From Streptomyces sp. NBC_00178 (lineage in GTDB: Bacteria > Actinomycetota > Actinomycetes > Streptomycetales > Streptomycetaceae): 64,000 nucleotides of DNA. The DNA is taken from the NCBI RefSeq assembly GCF_036206005.1, contig NZ_CP108143.1:5795501-5859500 (forward strand). The letters run 5' to 3'. Shown here in pieces: positions 45,872 to 56,243 of this stretch (position 1 is the first letter of the stretch; each line of letters begins with the position of its first letter). The notes beneath the pieces were generated by a model. That model was not told the origin of the DNA. It searched no databases and was given only the letters and a program-made list of their open reading frames with translations. The position numbers and the translations under genes were made by a program.

Positions 45872-46789
45872 ATGAAGGTCACTGAGACCCCTCCCGCCGT
45901 CCCGGCCCAGCGCTCGCCGGTGACGAAGACCGGCGCTCCCGCAGGTGAGACGGCGAAGAGCAGCGAGGGCAAGGTCCTCAACGTCTTCTCGCACGGAGTG
46001 CTCATCATCTGGGCGGTGCTCGTCGTCATGCCGCTGCTCTGGGCGGTGATGGCGTCCTTCAAGACGGACGACTCGATCCTGTCGACGCCCTGGTCGCTGC
46101 CGGACAAGCTCCACTTCGAGAACTGGTCGCGCGCCTGGAACCAGGCGCACATGAGCGACTACTTCCTCAACACCATCATGGTGGTGGGCGGTTCGCTCAT
46201 CGGCACGCTGCTGCTCGGCTCGATGGCGGCGTACGTGCTGGCGCGGTTCGACTTCCCGGGGAACCGGTTCATCTACTTCCTCTTCATCGGAGGGATGAGC
46301 TTCCCGATCATCCTGGCGCTGGTCCCGCTGTTCTTCGTCATGAACAACATGGGGCTGCTGAACTCGGTGCACGGACTGATCCTGGTCTACATCGCCTACT
46401 CGCTCCCGTTCACGGTCTTCTTCCTCACCTCGTTCTTCCGGACCCTGCCGACGTCGATCGCGGAAGCGGCCATGCTCGACGGGGCCTCGCACAGCCGCAC
46501 CTTCTTCCAGGTGATGCTGCCGATGGCCAAGCCCGGCCTGATCAGCGTCGGCATCTTCAACTTCCTCGGCCAGTGGAACCAGTACATGCTGCCGACGGTG
46601 CTGAACACCGACCCGGACGGCAAGGTCCTCTCCCAGGGCCTGGTCGAGCTGGCCACCAGTCAGGGGTACAAGGGCGACTGGTCCGGTCTCTTCGCCGGTC
46701 TGGTGATGGCGATGCTGCCCGTGCTCCTGGCCTACATCGTCTTCCAGCGGCAGGTCGTCGCCGGTCTGACGGCGGGGGCGCTCAAGTAG
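45872..46789 (+). CDS. ngcG: ABC transporter permease (NgcG-like)
   Basis: A 305-residue CUT1 permease. After a ~40-residue cytoplasmic start there are six hydrophobic segments, with EAA loop PTSIAEAAMLDGASHSRTFF followed by QVMLPMAK. It lies 97 bp after ngcF and is the last gene of the unit. Confidence 0.87.
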   Translation: MKVTETPPAVPAQRSPVTKTGAPAGETAKSSEGKVLNVFSHGVLIIWAVLVVMPLLWAVMASFKTDDSILSTPWSLPDKLHFENWSRAWNQAHMSDYFLNTIMVVGGSLIGTLLLGSMAAYVLARFDFPGNRFIYFLFIGGMSFPIILALVPLFFVMNNMGLLNSVHGLILVYIAYSLPFTVFFLTSFFRTLPTSIAEAAMLDGASHSRTFFQVMLPMAKPGLISVGIFNFLGQWNQYMLPTVLNTDPDGKVLSQGLVELATSQGYKGDWSGLFAGLVMAMLPVLLAYIVFQRQVVAGLTAGALK

Positions 46790-46825
46790 GACCACGACGG
46801 GACGATCTCCCGCCGCTCACGCACA

Positions 46826-46863
46826 CAGGAAGGCCGCGCCCCGTGAGGGGCGGGGCCTTCCTG
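46826..46863 (+). terminator. ngcEFG terminator
   Basis: A 17-bp stem (46826-46842 with 46847-46863) with one mismatch and GTGA loop, 37 bp after ngcG. Confidence 0.85.
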
Positions 46864-47290
46864 CGTGTTCGTGGGCAGGGGGACGGGTGCCGAGGCGCCG
46901 CCCGTTCCGGATTCCGGGGAGACGGAGGGCTCCAGTCCCGCATTCCGGAACTTCAAACATGGTTCGCGTACTGGTTCGGCACCGGTCCGGGTGCGGGAGC
47001 GTCACAAGATCTGGTCCGTACCAGGCATACGTACCGCACCCGCTCGAAGGGGACTTGATCCGCCGTCGGGTGTGGATGAAGGTGGACGCCGGGTCACTTC
47101 GGTGACTTCAACAAGCGCTTACTGAGCGGCTGTTGGTACGGGGGCCAAGGGGGGCACCGCGTGGGCGGCGGGCGGCGGATCCATCATCCGTCGCGTGGCC
47201 GACGCGCGTAGACCGGCATGCGCCGAAACAAGAACTCTCTCCTTGCAGCGCTCCCGGACGTCTTCCTCCGGTCCCGTGAAAGGGGAGTTC
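46864..47290. other. no recognisable gene; leader of the DUF1906 operon
   Basis: No frame with a ribosome site is seen. The last ~190 bp presumably hold the promoter of the following operon; no clear palindrome was found. Confidence 0.4.
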
Positions 47291-49549
47291 ATGGCTGACG
47301 AGATGGTGCTTCGCGCCCAGAGATTCATCAACACCACGTACGGCAACGGCGCGACCCTCGGCATGTCGAAGCTCGACGAGAACGGCCGGACCAGCTGGAC
47401 TGTGATGTACGCCCTGACCCGGGCCCTGCAGTACGAGATGGGCATCGGGTCGCTCTCCAACAACTTCGGCGACGGCACCCTCGCCGCGATCGCGTCGAAG
47501 TACGGCAAGCTGGACGCGAGCACGGTCCCCTCCGCGAACTTCTGCCGGATCCTCCAGTCCGCCCTGTACTGCAAGGGGTACGACGGCGGTGACATCGACG
47601 GCACGTACAACTCCCGTGTCCAGGCCGCCGTGGCGAAGCTGCACCAGAACATGGGCGTGGACGTCACCTACCCGGGCGGCGCCCTCTGGCCCAAGACCGT
47701 CAAGGGCCTGTTCAACATGGACGCCTACGTCACGGTCAACTCCGGGTCCGACACCATCCGCTCCATCCAGCAGTGGCTGAACGGGCGTTACGTCCTGCGC
47801 AAGGACTTCTACATCATCCCGTGCGACGGCCACCACTCCCGTGACGTCGCGAAGTCGATGCTGTACGCCATCCAGTACGAGCTCGGCATGGCCGACGGCA
47901 CGGCGAACGGGGTCTTCGGCCCGGGCACGCAGACGGGTCTCAAGAGCCACACGCTGTCCACCGGCAGCTCCGGCGTGTGGGTCCAGCTCTTCACCGCCGG
48001 CATGGTGCTCAACAAGCGCCCCGTGGCCTTCTCGTCCTCGTTCACCTCCTCGCTGGCCTCCGCCGTCAGCACCTTCCAGTCGTTCATGCACCTCGCCGAC
48101 AACGGCACGGCCGACTTCCGCACCTGGTCCTCACTCCTGGTCTCCTACGGCGACCAGACGCGGCAGGGCGAGGCCTGCGACGGCGTCACGAAGATCACCC
48201 CGGCCCGTGCGCAGGCGTTGAAGAGCGCCGGCTACAAGTACATCGGCCGCTACCTCTACAACCCGTCCACGACCGACCTGCCCGAGAAGGAGATCCAGCC
48301 CGGCGAACTCGCCACGATCAAGGAGTACGGGCTGCGCTGCTACCCCATCTACCAGACGTGGGCCCGGTCGGTGGACTACTACAGCCCGCAGCAGGGCGTC
48401 ACGGACTGCGCGAACGCCGCGTACAAGGCCGAGGAACACGGGTTCAAGCCCGGCAGCCGGATCTACTTCGCGGTCGACTACGACGCGGTCGACGACGAGG
48501 TCACCTCGCACATCCTCCCGTACTTCAAGAGCGTGGCGGACCAGATGAGCCGGATGGGCAACCCGTACAAGATCGGTGTCTACGGCCCGCGCAACGCGTG
48601 TTCCCGCATCTCCGACGCCGGCTACGCGGGAACCAGCTTCGTCTCCAACATGTCCTCCGGCTTCTCCGGCAACCTCGGCTACGCGATGCCGGAGAACTGG
48701 GCGTTCGACCAGATCGTCACGAAGTCGATCGGGTCCGGCGACGGTCACATAGAGATCGACAACAACATCGCCTCCGGGCGGGACACGGGACAGGGCGACT
48801 TCGACGCGCCCCCGGCCCAGAAGCTCGACATCGGCTTCGACCTCTCCTACTGGGAGGCACTCGCCGACGAGGCCACCGAATACATGAAGTCCATCGGCAG
48901 AGGCGAGCAGTCGAACAACATCTACACCCGCAGGCAGTGCCTGGAGACGATCATGTCGCTCGACGACGTCATCACCTCCACCGCCCGCCGCTACCGGATG
49001 CGCAAGGCCCTCATCCAGACCACCGCCTTCTGGGAGTTCTGCCACTACGGGCAGGAGGACCTCATCAAGGACGGCGGCGTCGGGTTCTACTACACCGGCA
49101 CCGTCCCCGACTGGGCCCAGAACCTCCCCGGTGTCTCCAAGGTTCAGGACAGCAGCACCGGCGTCGGCCAGATCCAGGGCCGCATCGGGATCCTCGCGTG
49201 GAACAACTCCATCAACGCGGGCCTCGCGGACGGAACGATCCTCGACCCCGCGGACGTCCGCCCGAGCCCGGACTCGGACCGGTACAAGATGTGGATCAAG
49301 CTCCTGGAGGACAACGCCTACAACGTCCGGACCGTCGCCCACATCCACATCTGGGGCGCCGACGGCAAGCAGGGTGACGCGGAGGAGATACCGCAGCGCC
49401 GCCCCGCCCTCGACTACACGCAGACCGAGATCTACGAGGTGCTCCGCCGCTACCAGGGCCCGGTGGAGCCCGCGTTCAGCGACGCGACCCTGCGGATGCC
49501 CCTCTACGCGATCTTCGAGAAGTACAACAGCGCTGTCCGGGGAGCCTGA
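47291..49549 (+). CDS. DUF1906 glycoside-hydrolase-like protein with peptidoglycan-binding-type repeats
   Basis: A 752-residue protein. The first ~290 residues hold two peptidoglycan-binding-type units (each with D-G-x-(Y/F)-x-(S/P)-x-(V/T) cores: GGDIDGTYNSRVQAAVAKLH and GTANGVFGPGTQTGLKSHTL). Residues ~300-520 form the DUF1906 (Rv2525c-like) TIM-barrel: GYKYIGRYLYNP, YFAVDYDAVDDEV, IGVYGPRNACSRI, WAFDQIV. The last ~220 residues (QCLETIMSLDDVITSTARRY to the end) are unassigned. No signal peptide is visible despite the wall-binding look, so the export route is unclear. The ATG has AGGGGAG ~5 nt upstream. First of three co-directional genes. Confidence 0.85.
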   Translation: MADEMVLRAQRFINTTYGNGATLGMSKLDENGRTSWTVMYALTRALQYEMGIGSLSNNFGDGTLAAIASKYGKLDASTVPSANFCRILQSALYCKGYDGGDIDGTYNSRVQAAVAKLHQNMGVDVTYPGGALWPKTVKGLFNMDAYVTVNSGSDTIRSIQQWLNGRYVLRKDFYIIPCDGHHSRDVAKSMLYAIQYELGMADGTANGVFGPGTQTGLKSHTLSTGSSGVWVQLFTAGMVLNKRPVAFSSSFTSSLASAVSTFQSFMHLADNGTADFRTWSSLLVSYGDQTRQGEACDGVTKITPARAQALKSAGYKYIGRYLYNPSTTDLPEKEIQPGELATIKEYGLRCYPIYQTWARSVDYYSPQQGVTDCANAAYKAEEHGFKPGSRIYFAVDYDAVDDEVTSHILPYFKSVADQMSRMGNPYKIGVYGPRNACSRISDAGYAGTSFVSNMSSGFSGNLGYAMPENWAFDQIVTKSIGSGDGHIEIDNNIASGRDTGQGDFDAPPAQKLDIGFDLSYWEALADEATEYMKSIGRGEQSNNIYTRRQCLETIMSLDDVITSTARRYRMRKALIQTTAFWEFCHYGQEDLIKDGGVGFYYTGTVPDWAQNLPGVSKVQDSSTGVGQIQGRIGILAWNNSINAGLADGTILDPADVRPSPDSDRYKMWIKLLEDNAYNVRTVAHIHIWGADGKQGDAEEIPQRRPALDYTQTEIYEVLRRYQGPVEPAFSDATLRMPLYAIFEKYNSAVRGA

Positions 49550-49555
49550 CGTTCC

Positions 49556-50047
49556 GTGTTCGCAGCATCAGACCCCTACCAGGGGCACAGCTTCACGGCG
49601 CTTCTGGCGATCCTGATCGCGGGAGCGGCGGCCTTGTGCGCCATCGCCGTACACCTGTGCTCGCGGCTCGCGCGGCGGAGCCGTCAGGCCCGTACCCCGG
49701 CGTCGACGTGGCGTGACGTCACGCTGCTGGCGTCGGCCGGCGCCCTCGCCCTGTACCTGTGGGGCTGCCTCCACCTGCTCCTGCTCGACCGGCAGGAACG
49801 CGGCACACGCTGCGCGTACGTCGACGGCGAGCTCCAGAGGCCGGGTGCCGAGGCGGCCACCGGAGACTTCATCCCGCTGCGGCTCGTGTGCCGCATGCCC
49901 GACGGCACCAGCCACACCGCCGTCGTCCCCGACTACATCAACCCGACCATCGCCGTACTGCTGCTGCTCGCCCTGGGAGCGGGGACCGTCTCCCTGCTGC
50001 TCCACCGCAAGCGGCAGGCGACCCAACGGAAGGCAGGCCGATCGTGA
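49556..50047 (+). CDS. small membrane protein
   Basis: A 163-residue protein with three hydrophobic segments (residues ~14-35, ~53-72 and ~132-152) and a short extracytoplasmic domain containing two Cys (RCAYVDG and LVCRMPDG). The GTG start lies 7 bp after the previous stop. No family recognised. Its stop overlaps the next start (GTGA), so the three genes form one unit. Confidence 0.75.
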   Translation: MFAASDPYQGHSFTALLAILIAGAAALCAIAVHLCSRLARRSRQARTPASTWRDVTLLASAGALALYLWGCLHLLLLDRQERGTRCAYVDGELQRPGAEAATGDFIPLRLVCRMPDGTSHTAVVPDYINPTIAVLLLLALGAGTVSLLLHRKRQATQRKAGRS

Positions 50048-50805
50048 TCCGTACCGAGATGTCCCGCAGACACGCACTCACCGTGGCGGCCGGAGTCACC
50101 GCCGCGAGCCTCGCCTCGGGCGGGGTTCTCGCCGCCCCGGCCGCCGCAGCCCCAGCCGTGACCGGCGCGCCGCCCCACCGGAACGACCGGCTGAAGAAGG
50201 CGCTCAGTGATCTGGCGGACCGCCGCCGGAGGCTCCTGACCGGCCGCCCGTCCGGGAACGGCTGGGAGATGCAGAAGGCCGTCGACGCGGAGGGCGAGAT
50301 CGTCACGCACTCCGTGGCGGGCACGGGGCTGAGGGTCTCCCTGCGCGAGGGTGACGCCGCCACGCTGCTGCTGCACGTCGTCCGCCGCTTCCACTACGAG
50401 ATCGACGCCCTGGGGCTGCCGGGTGAGCCGACGCCGATCCAGGGCTGGGTGGCCCCCGGGAAGGTGCGGGACACCGCCCGGCCGCGCTCCAACCAGGCGT
50501 CGGGGACGGCGGTGGTGATCAGGCCCGGCACCTACCCGCCCGGCGTGCGGGGCGGCCTGACCGCCGCGCAACAGCTCGTGCTCCGGGACGTCATCGCCGA
50601 TACGGAGGGGCTCGTCCGCTGGGGCGGCGACGACCGGCCGGCGGACGAGGGCCTCTTCTACCTCGCGGTGGGGCCGGACGACACGAATCTGCCGGGCGTC
50701 GCCGCGAAGCTGCGGGCATGGCGGGAGACCCCCGGCAGGGGAGCCGGAGTCATCGTGGACGTGGCGGAGCCCACGCGGCGCCGCAGGGCCGAACGCTTCC
50801 GGTAG
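50044..50805 (+). CDS. Tat-exported protein of unknown function
   Basis: A 253-residue protein with a twin-arginine signal (SRRHALTVAAGVTAASLASG, cleavage near AAPAAAA). The mature part is basic and ends in an Arg-rich tail (TRRRRAERFR). No catalytic motif was recognised. The GTG overlapping the upstream stop is listed; an ATG at 50059 just before SRRHA is an equally good start. Being in the DUF1906 operon, it probably acts at the cell wall. Confidence 0.75.
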   Translation: MIRTEMSRRHALTVAAGVTAASLASGGVLAAPAAAAPAVTGAPPHRNDRLKKALSDLADRRRRLLTGRPSGNGWEMQKAVDAEGEIVTHSVAGTGLRVSLREGDAATLLLHVVRRFHYEIDALGLPGEPTPIQGWVAPGKVRDTARPRSNQASGTAVVIRPGTYPPGVRGGLTAAQQLVLRDVIADTEGLVRWGGDDRPADEGLFYLAVGPDDTNLPGVAAKLRAWRETPGRGAGVIVDVAEPTRRRRAERFR

Positions 50806-50846
50806 GCCGGAGGCGCCCACGGCCCGGGCCGGGTCACCAGCAGTGC

Positions 50847-50884
50847 CCGTGCGGGGCGGACGTCCATGCGTCCGCCCCGCACGG
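50847..50884 (+). terminator. terminator of the DUF1906 operon
   Basis: A 16-bp perfect stem (50847-50862 with 50869-50884), loop TCCATG, 41 bp after the stop. Confidence 0.85.
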
Positions 50885-51350
50885 TCGTGAGCGGACGCGG
50901 AGACGTGCGCGGGGCAGCAGATGTGAGCGCGGGCGCGCCAGTCGGATCACGCGGACCAGCAAGTGCCGTGCGGGCCCTGCCGGTTGGGGTGGACGGCCCG
51001 GTCGGCCGCGCCCGCCCCGCCGTTCACGGCGTGAACTGCCGCCGCCGACCGACGGCCTGTGCGGCCGGCCGCCGCGAGCCCCCGACGGCGTTGTGCGGCA
51101 GGGTATTTCGGCGGCGGCGGCCGGAAGCCGGTGGAACCACCGGCCGGGCGGCGGGGTTCGGCGACCCCGCAGAACACGCCTGCGGACGGCGAATCACCGT
51201 CTCCTGCGCGTGCTCCCCGCAAGGCCCTGCGGGTTCGTGCGGACAGCGGTCGAAGGCGTCGGCGGGCCGCGGGAGTGAGGTGCTCGTCGGAGGCCCCCAC
51301 TGCTCAGGTCTTGACGGGGGGCACCCCAAAACGCTCAGCTTAGGGTTCAC
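50885..51350. other. no recognisable gene upstream of the ROK regulator
   Basis: Several overlapping open frames exist only because of high GC; none has a ribosome site or domain. The last ~60 bp turn AT-richer (GGGTTCACATG before the start) and probably contain the rok promoter. Confidence 0.45.
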
Positions 51351-52583
51351 ATGTTAGAGAAAACGGCAGGAGTGAGTGAGTCGATGGAGACTCCGGGGTC
51401 GCAGACATCTCTGCATCGGGCCAATCTTGAGCGGGTCGTGCGTGCCGTAAGAATGGCGGGGTCCCTGACCCAGGCCGAGATCGCCAGAAGCACCGGCCTC
51501 TCCGCGGCCACTGTCTCCAACATCGTGCGCGAACTCAAGGACGGCGGCACGGTCGAGGTGACGCCCACCTCGGCCGGCGGGCGCCGTGCCCGCAGTGTCT
51601 CCCTCAGTGGGGACGCAGGAATCGTCATAGGGGTCGATTTCGGGCACACCCACCTCCGGGTGGCGATCGGCAACCTCGCCCACCAGGTGCTGGCCGAGGA
51701 ATCCGAGCCGCTGGACGTCGACGCCTCGTCCGCGCAGGGCTTCGGCCGGGCGGAACAGCTGGTCAACCGTCTCGTCGAGACCACGGGGATCAACCCCGAG
51801 AAGGTGATCGGCGTGGGGCTCGGCGTGCCGGGACCCATCGACGTCGAATCCGGAACCCTGGGCTCCACCTCGATCCTGCCGGGCTGGACGGGCATCAACC
51901 CGAGCCAGGAGCTCGCCGGCCGCCTCGGGGTCCCGGTGTACGTCGACAACGACGCCAACCTCGGGGCGCTGGGCGAGCTCGTCTGGGGCAGCGGCCGCGG
52001 GGTCAGGGACCTGGCGTACATCAAGGTCGCGAGCGGTGTGGGCGCCGGTCTGGTGATCGACGGGCACATCTACCGGGGCCCGGGCGGCACGGCCGGCGAG
52101 ATCGGCCACATCACGCTCGACGAGTCGGGCCCTGTCTGCCGCTGCGGCAACCGGGGCTGCCTGGAGACCTTCACGGCCGCCCGGTACGTCCTGCCCCTGC
52201 TGATGCCGAGCCACGGCCCCGATCTCACGATGGACCGGGTGGTGCAGCTGGCCCGCGAGGGCGACCCGGGCTGCCGCAGGGTCATCGGGGACGTGGGCCG
52301 GCACATCGGCAGCGGGGTGGCCAACCTGTGCAACCTGCTCAACCCGAGCCGCGTCGTGCTCGGCGGATCCCTCGCGGAGGCGGGTGAGTTGGTCCTGGGG
52401 CCCATCCGGGACTCGGTCTCGCGCTACGCCATTCCCAGCGCCGCGCGGCAGCTCTCGGTGCTCCCCGGAGCGCTCGGCGGGCGGGCCGAGGTGCTGGGCG
52501 CGCTCGCCCTCGTACTCAGCGAGATGGGCGATTCGACCCTTTTGGAGAGCACTCTCCCCGCTGCGACCCCCGCCTTCACTTAG
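51351..52583 (+). CDS. rok7B7: ROK-family regulator, Rok7B7 orthologue
   Basis: A 410-residue regulator. Winged helix at ~25-85 (AVRMAGSLTQAEIARSTGLS, then AATVSNIVRELKDGG). The ROK domain has GVDFGHTHLRVAIG, VYVDNDANLGALGE, EIGHITLDESG and the zinc site CRCGNRGCLETF. Placement directly before xylFGH and after the ngc genes is, from memory, that of S. coelicolor SCO6008 (Rok7B7), which controls xylose transport, carbon catabolite effects and antibiotics. A 29-bp imperfect palindrome lies immediately after its stop, in the xylF promoter. Confidence 0.88.
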   Translation: MLEKTAGVSESMETPGSQTSLHRANLERVVRAVRMAGSLTQAEIARSTGLSAATVSNIVRELKDGGTVEVTPTSAGGRRARSVSLSGDAGIVIGVDFGHTHLRVAIGNLAHQVLAEESEPLDVDASSAQGFGRAEQLVNRLVETTGINPEKVIGVGLGVPGPIDVESGTLGSTSILPGWTGINPSQELAGRLGVPVYVDNDANLGALGELVWGSGRGVRDLAYIKVASGVGAGLVIDGHIYRGPGGTAGEIGHITLDESGPVCRCGNRGCLETFTAARYVLPLLMPSHGPDLTMDRVVQLAREGDPGCRRVIGDVGRHIGSGVANLCNLLNPSRVVLGGSLAEAGELVLGPIRDSVSRYAIPSAARQLSVLPGALGGRAEVLGALALVLSEMGDSTLLESTLPAATPAFT

Positions 52584-52584
52584 A

Positions 52585-52613
52585 TAACGAATGGCACCGT
52601 TGTCATCTCGTTA
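52585..52613 (+). promoter_or_regulatory. extended palindrome in the xylF promoter
   Basis: Outer arms TAACGA (52585-52590) and TCGTTA (52608-52613) enclose ATGGCA and TGTCAT (52591-52596, 52601-52606; one mismatch). A TTGAC element follows at 52626. Likely the site for Rok7B7 or a LacI-type regulator. Confidence 0.6.
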
Positions 52614-52702
52614 AGTATTTACTCCTTGACGCTGGCGGCGCGGCCGAGTTGACTTCCAGCCACCTCGGCCGCAACGTCGCGGCCTCGTCAGGGAGGTTCG
52701 AA

Positions 52703-53812
52703 ATGAACACGCGTATGCGTCGTGCCGCCGTTGCCGTTGCCGCCACCACCATGGCCGTCTCGCTCGCTGCTTGCGGGAGTGCCAAGGAGTCGGGCGACAA
52801 GGCCTCCACGGACTCGGGCAAGAAGGGCGACGACCTCAAGATCGGTCTGCTCCTGCCCGAGAACGTCACCGCTCGTTACGAGAAGTTCGACAAGCCGATC
52901 ATCGAGAAGAAGGTCAGCGAGCTGACCGGCGGCAAGGCGGAGGTCGTCTACGCCAACGCCAAGCAGGACGCCACGCTGCAGGCGCAGCAGGTCGACACCA
53001 TGATCACGAACAAGGTCGACGCGCTGATCATCGACGCCGTGGACTCCAAGGCCATCGAGAACAGCGTGAAGAAGGCCAAGGACGAGGGCATCCCCGTCGT
53101 CGCCTTCGACCGCCTCGCCGAGGGCCCGATCGACGCCTACACCTCCTTCGACAACGAAGAGGTCGGCCGCGCGCAGGGCAAGGCACTGCTGGAGGCCCTG
53201 GGCGGAGCCGCCAAGCCCACCATCGTCATGATGAACGGCGCCATCACCGACCCGAACGCCGCGCTCTTCAAGAAGGGTGCCAAGTCGGTCCTCGACGGCA
53301 AGGTGACCTACGGCAAGGAGTACGACACCAAGGAGTGGAAGCCGGAGAACGCCAACGCCAACATGGAGGGTGCGATCACCGCCCTCGGCAAGGACAAGAT
53401 CGCCGGCGTCTACTCCGCCAACGACGGCATGGCGGGCGGCATCATCCAGGCCCTCAAGTCGGCCGGTCTCTCCAAGCTCCCGCCGGTCACCGGCCAGGAC
53501 GCCGAACTCGCCGGTGTGCAGCGCATCGTCACCGGTGAGCAGTTCATGAGCGTCTACAAGTCCTACCCGCAGGAGGGCATCGTCGCCGCCGAGATGGCCG
53601 TCGCGCTCGCCAAGGGTGAGAAGCTCGACTCCATCGCCACGTCGAAGGTCGACAACGGCGGCACCAAGGGCATCCCGACGGTTCTCGTCCCGGTCATCTC
53701 GCTGACCAAGGCGAACATCAAGGACACCGTCATCAAGGACGGCATCTGGACGCTGGACGAGATCTGCTCGGCCAAGTACAAGGACGCCTGCGCGGCCGCG
53801 GGCCTGAAGTAG
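52703..53812 (+). CDS. xylF: D-xylose-binding lipoprotein
   Basis: A 369-residue periplasmic-binding-protein-like (type 1) lipoprotein for xylose uptake. Signal with lipobox LAAC (Cys24). Mature motifs include IGLLLPENVTARYEKFDKP, VDALIIDAVDSKAI, IPVVAFDRLAEGP and GVYSANDGMAGGIIQALK, characteristic of XylF. GGGAGG lies ~7 nt before the ATG. xylG and xylH follow; a strong hairpin lies between xylF and xylG. Confidence 0.93.
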   Translation: MNTRMRRAAVAVAATTMAVSLAACGSAKESGDKASTDSGKKGDDLKIGLLLPENVTARYEKFDKPIIEKKVSELTGGKAEVVYANAKQDATLQAQQVDTMITNKVDALIIDAVDSKAIENSVKKAKDEGIPVVAFDRLAEGPIDAYTSFDNEEVGRAQGKALLEALGGAAKPTIVMMNGAITDPNAALFKKGAKSVLDGKVTYGKEYDTKEWKPENANANMEGAITALGKDKIAGVYSANDGMAGGIIQALKSAGLSKLPPVTGQDAELAGVQRIVTGEQFMSVYKSYPQEGIVAAEMAVALAKGEKLDSIATSKVDNGGTKGIPTVLVPVISLTKANIKDTVIKDGIWTLDEICSAKYKDACAAAGLK

Positions 53813-53867
53813 GCCCCATCCGCCCGGCACGGCCCTCCGGAGCCGCGTCGGGCGGACCCGAAGCCTG

Positions 53868-53915
53868 TCCGGCGCCCGGCCCACCAACTGTCCCGCTACC
53901 GGGCCGGGCGCCGGA
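53868..53915 (+). terminator. intra-operon hairpin between xylF and xylG
   Basis: A perfect 15-bp stem (53868-53882 with 53901-53915), 18-nt loop, no promoter obvious after it. It probably lets more xylF than xylGH message accumulate, a common arrangement for binding proteins. Confidence 0.7.
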
Positions 53916-54016
53916 CGGAATGCTTCAGATTTCTCTCACTCTTCTGCTCAACCACCGCGCCTCCCCCCAGAGGCGCGGTATCCCCGCCGGGTCAGGCGGC
54001 GAAGGAGATGGTTCAC

Positions 54017-54792
54017 GTGTCCGCTACGCCCGTGTTGGCGTTGCGAGGGGTCTCCAAGCGATTCGGTGCCGTCCAGGCGCTCACCGACGTAGAGCTTGAG
54101 GTCCACGCCGGTGAGGTGGTCGCCCTGGTGGGTGACAACGGTGCCGGTAAATCAACGCTGGTCAAGACGATCGCAGGTGTGCACCCCATCGATGACGGAG
54201 TCATCGAGTGGGACGGCCGCCCGGTCCAGATATCCAAGCCGCACGATGCCCAGAACCTGGGGATCGCGACCGTCTACCAGGACCTCGCGCTCTGCGACAA
54301 CATCGACGTCGTCGGCAACCTCTACCTCGGCAGGGAGCTCCGCAAGTTCGGGATCCTCGACGAGGTCGAGATGGAGCGCCGCTCGCGCGAGCTCCTCAGC
54401 ACGCTGTCGATCCGCATCCCCAGCGTCCGCATCCCGATCGCGTCCCTGTCCGGCGGTCAGCGCCAGACGGTCGCCATCGCGCGTTCGATGCTGGGCGAGC
54501 CCAAGCTCGTCATCCTCGACGAGCCCACCGCCGCACTCGGCGTCGAGCAGACCGCACAGGTCCTCGACCTCGTCGAGCGGCTGCGCGAGCGCGGTCACGC
54601 GGTCATCCTCATCAGCCACAACATGGCCGATGTGAAGGCCGTCGCCGACAAGGTCGCCGTCCTCCGGCTCGGCCGGAACAACGGGGTCTTCGACGTGAAG
54701 ACCACCTCGCAGGAAGAGATCATCTCCGCCATCACGGGTGCCACGGAGAACGCCGTGACCCGACGTGCGGCGCGCAACGCGGAGGCCCAGAA

Positions 54793-54796
<4 letters not shown>
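54017..54796 (+). CDS. xylG: xylose ABC transporter ATPase
   Basis: A 259-residue single-domain ATPase. Walker A GDNGAGKST, Q-loop VYQDLALCDNIDVVGNLYLG, signature LSGGQRQ, Walker B LVILDEPTAA and switch His ISHNMAD are all present. E. coli XylG has two fused ATPase domains (~513 residues); this form has one and must dimerise. The GTG at 54017 is preferred over the ATG at 54008 because GGAG (54004-54007) lies 9 nt before it but abuts the ATG. Overlaps xylH by four bases. Confidence 0.92.
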
Positions 54797-56070
<1,274 letters not shown>

Positions 56071-56088
56071 CCTTCGCACCTGCGGACA

Positions 56089-56120
56089 TGTGCCCGGCAT
56101 CCACAGCGATGCCGGGCACA
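56089..56120 (+). terminator. xylFGH terminator
   Basis: TGTGCCCGGCATC (56089-56101) and GATGCCGGGCACA (56108-56120), perfect 13-bp stem, 18 bp after xylH. Confidence 0.85.
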
Positions 56121-56243
56121 CGCGTGTCCGGCGCGACCCGGCGCGGCAGGGCTGAATGCGCCGCCCGATGACCGGGCCGCGCGGCGGAACATTAGACTCA
56201 TCGGATCGACACGCTCGACCAGCTCTTACGCAAGGAGGCACGG

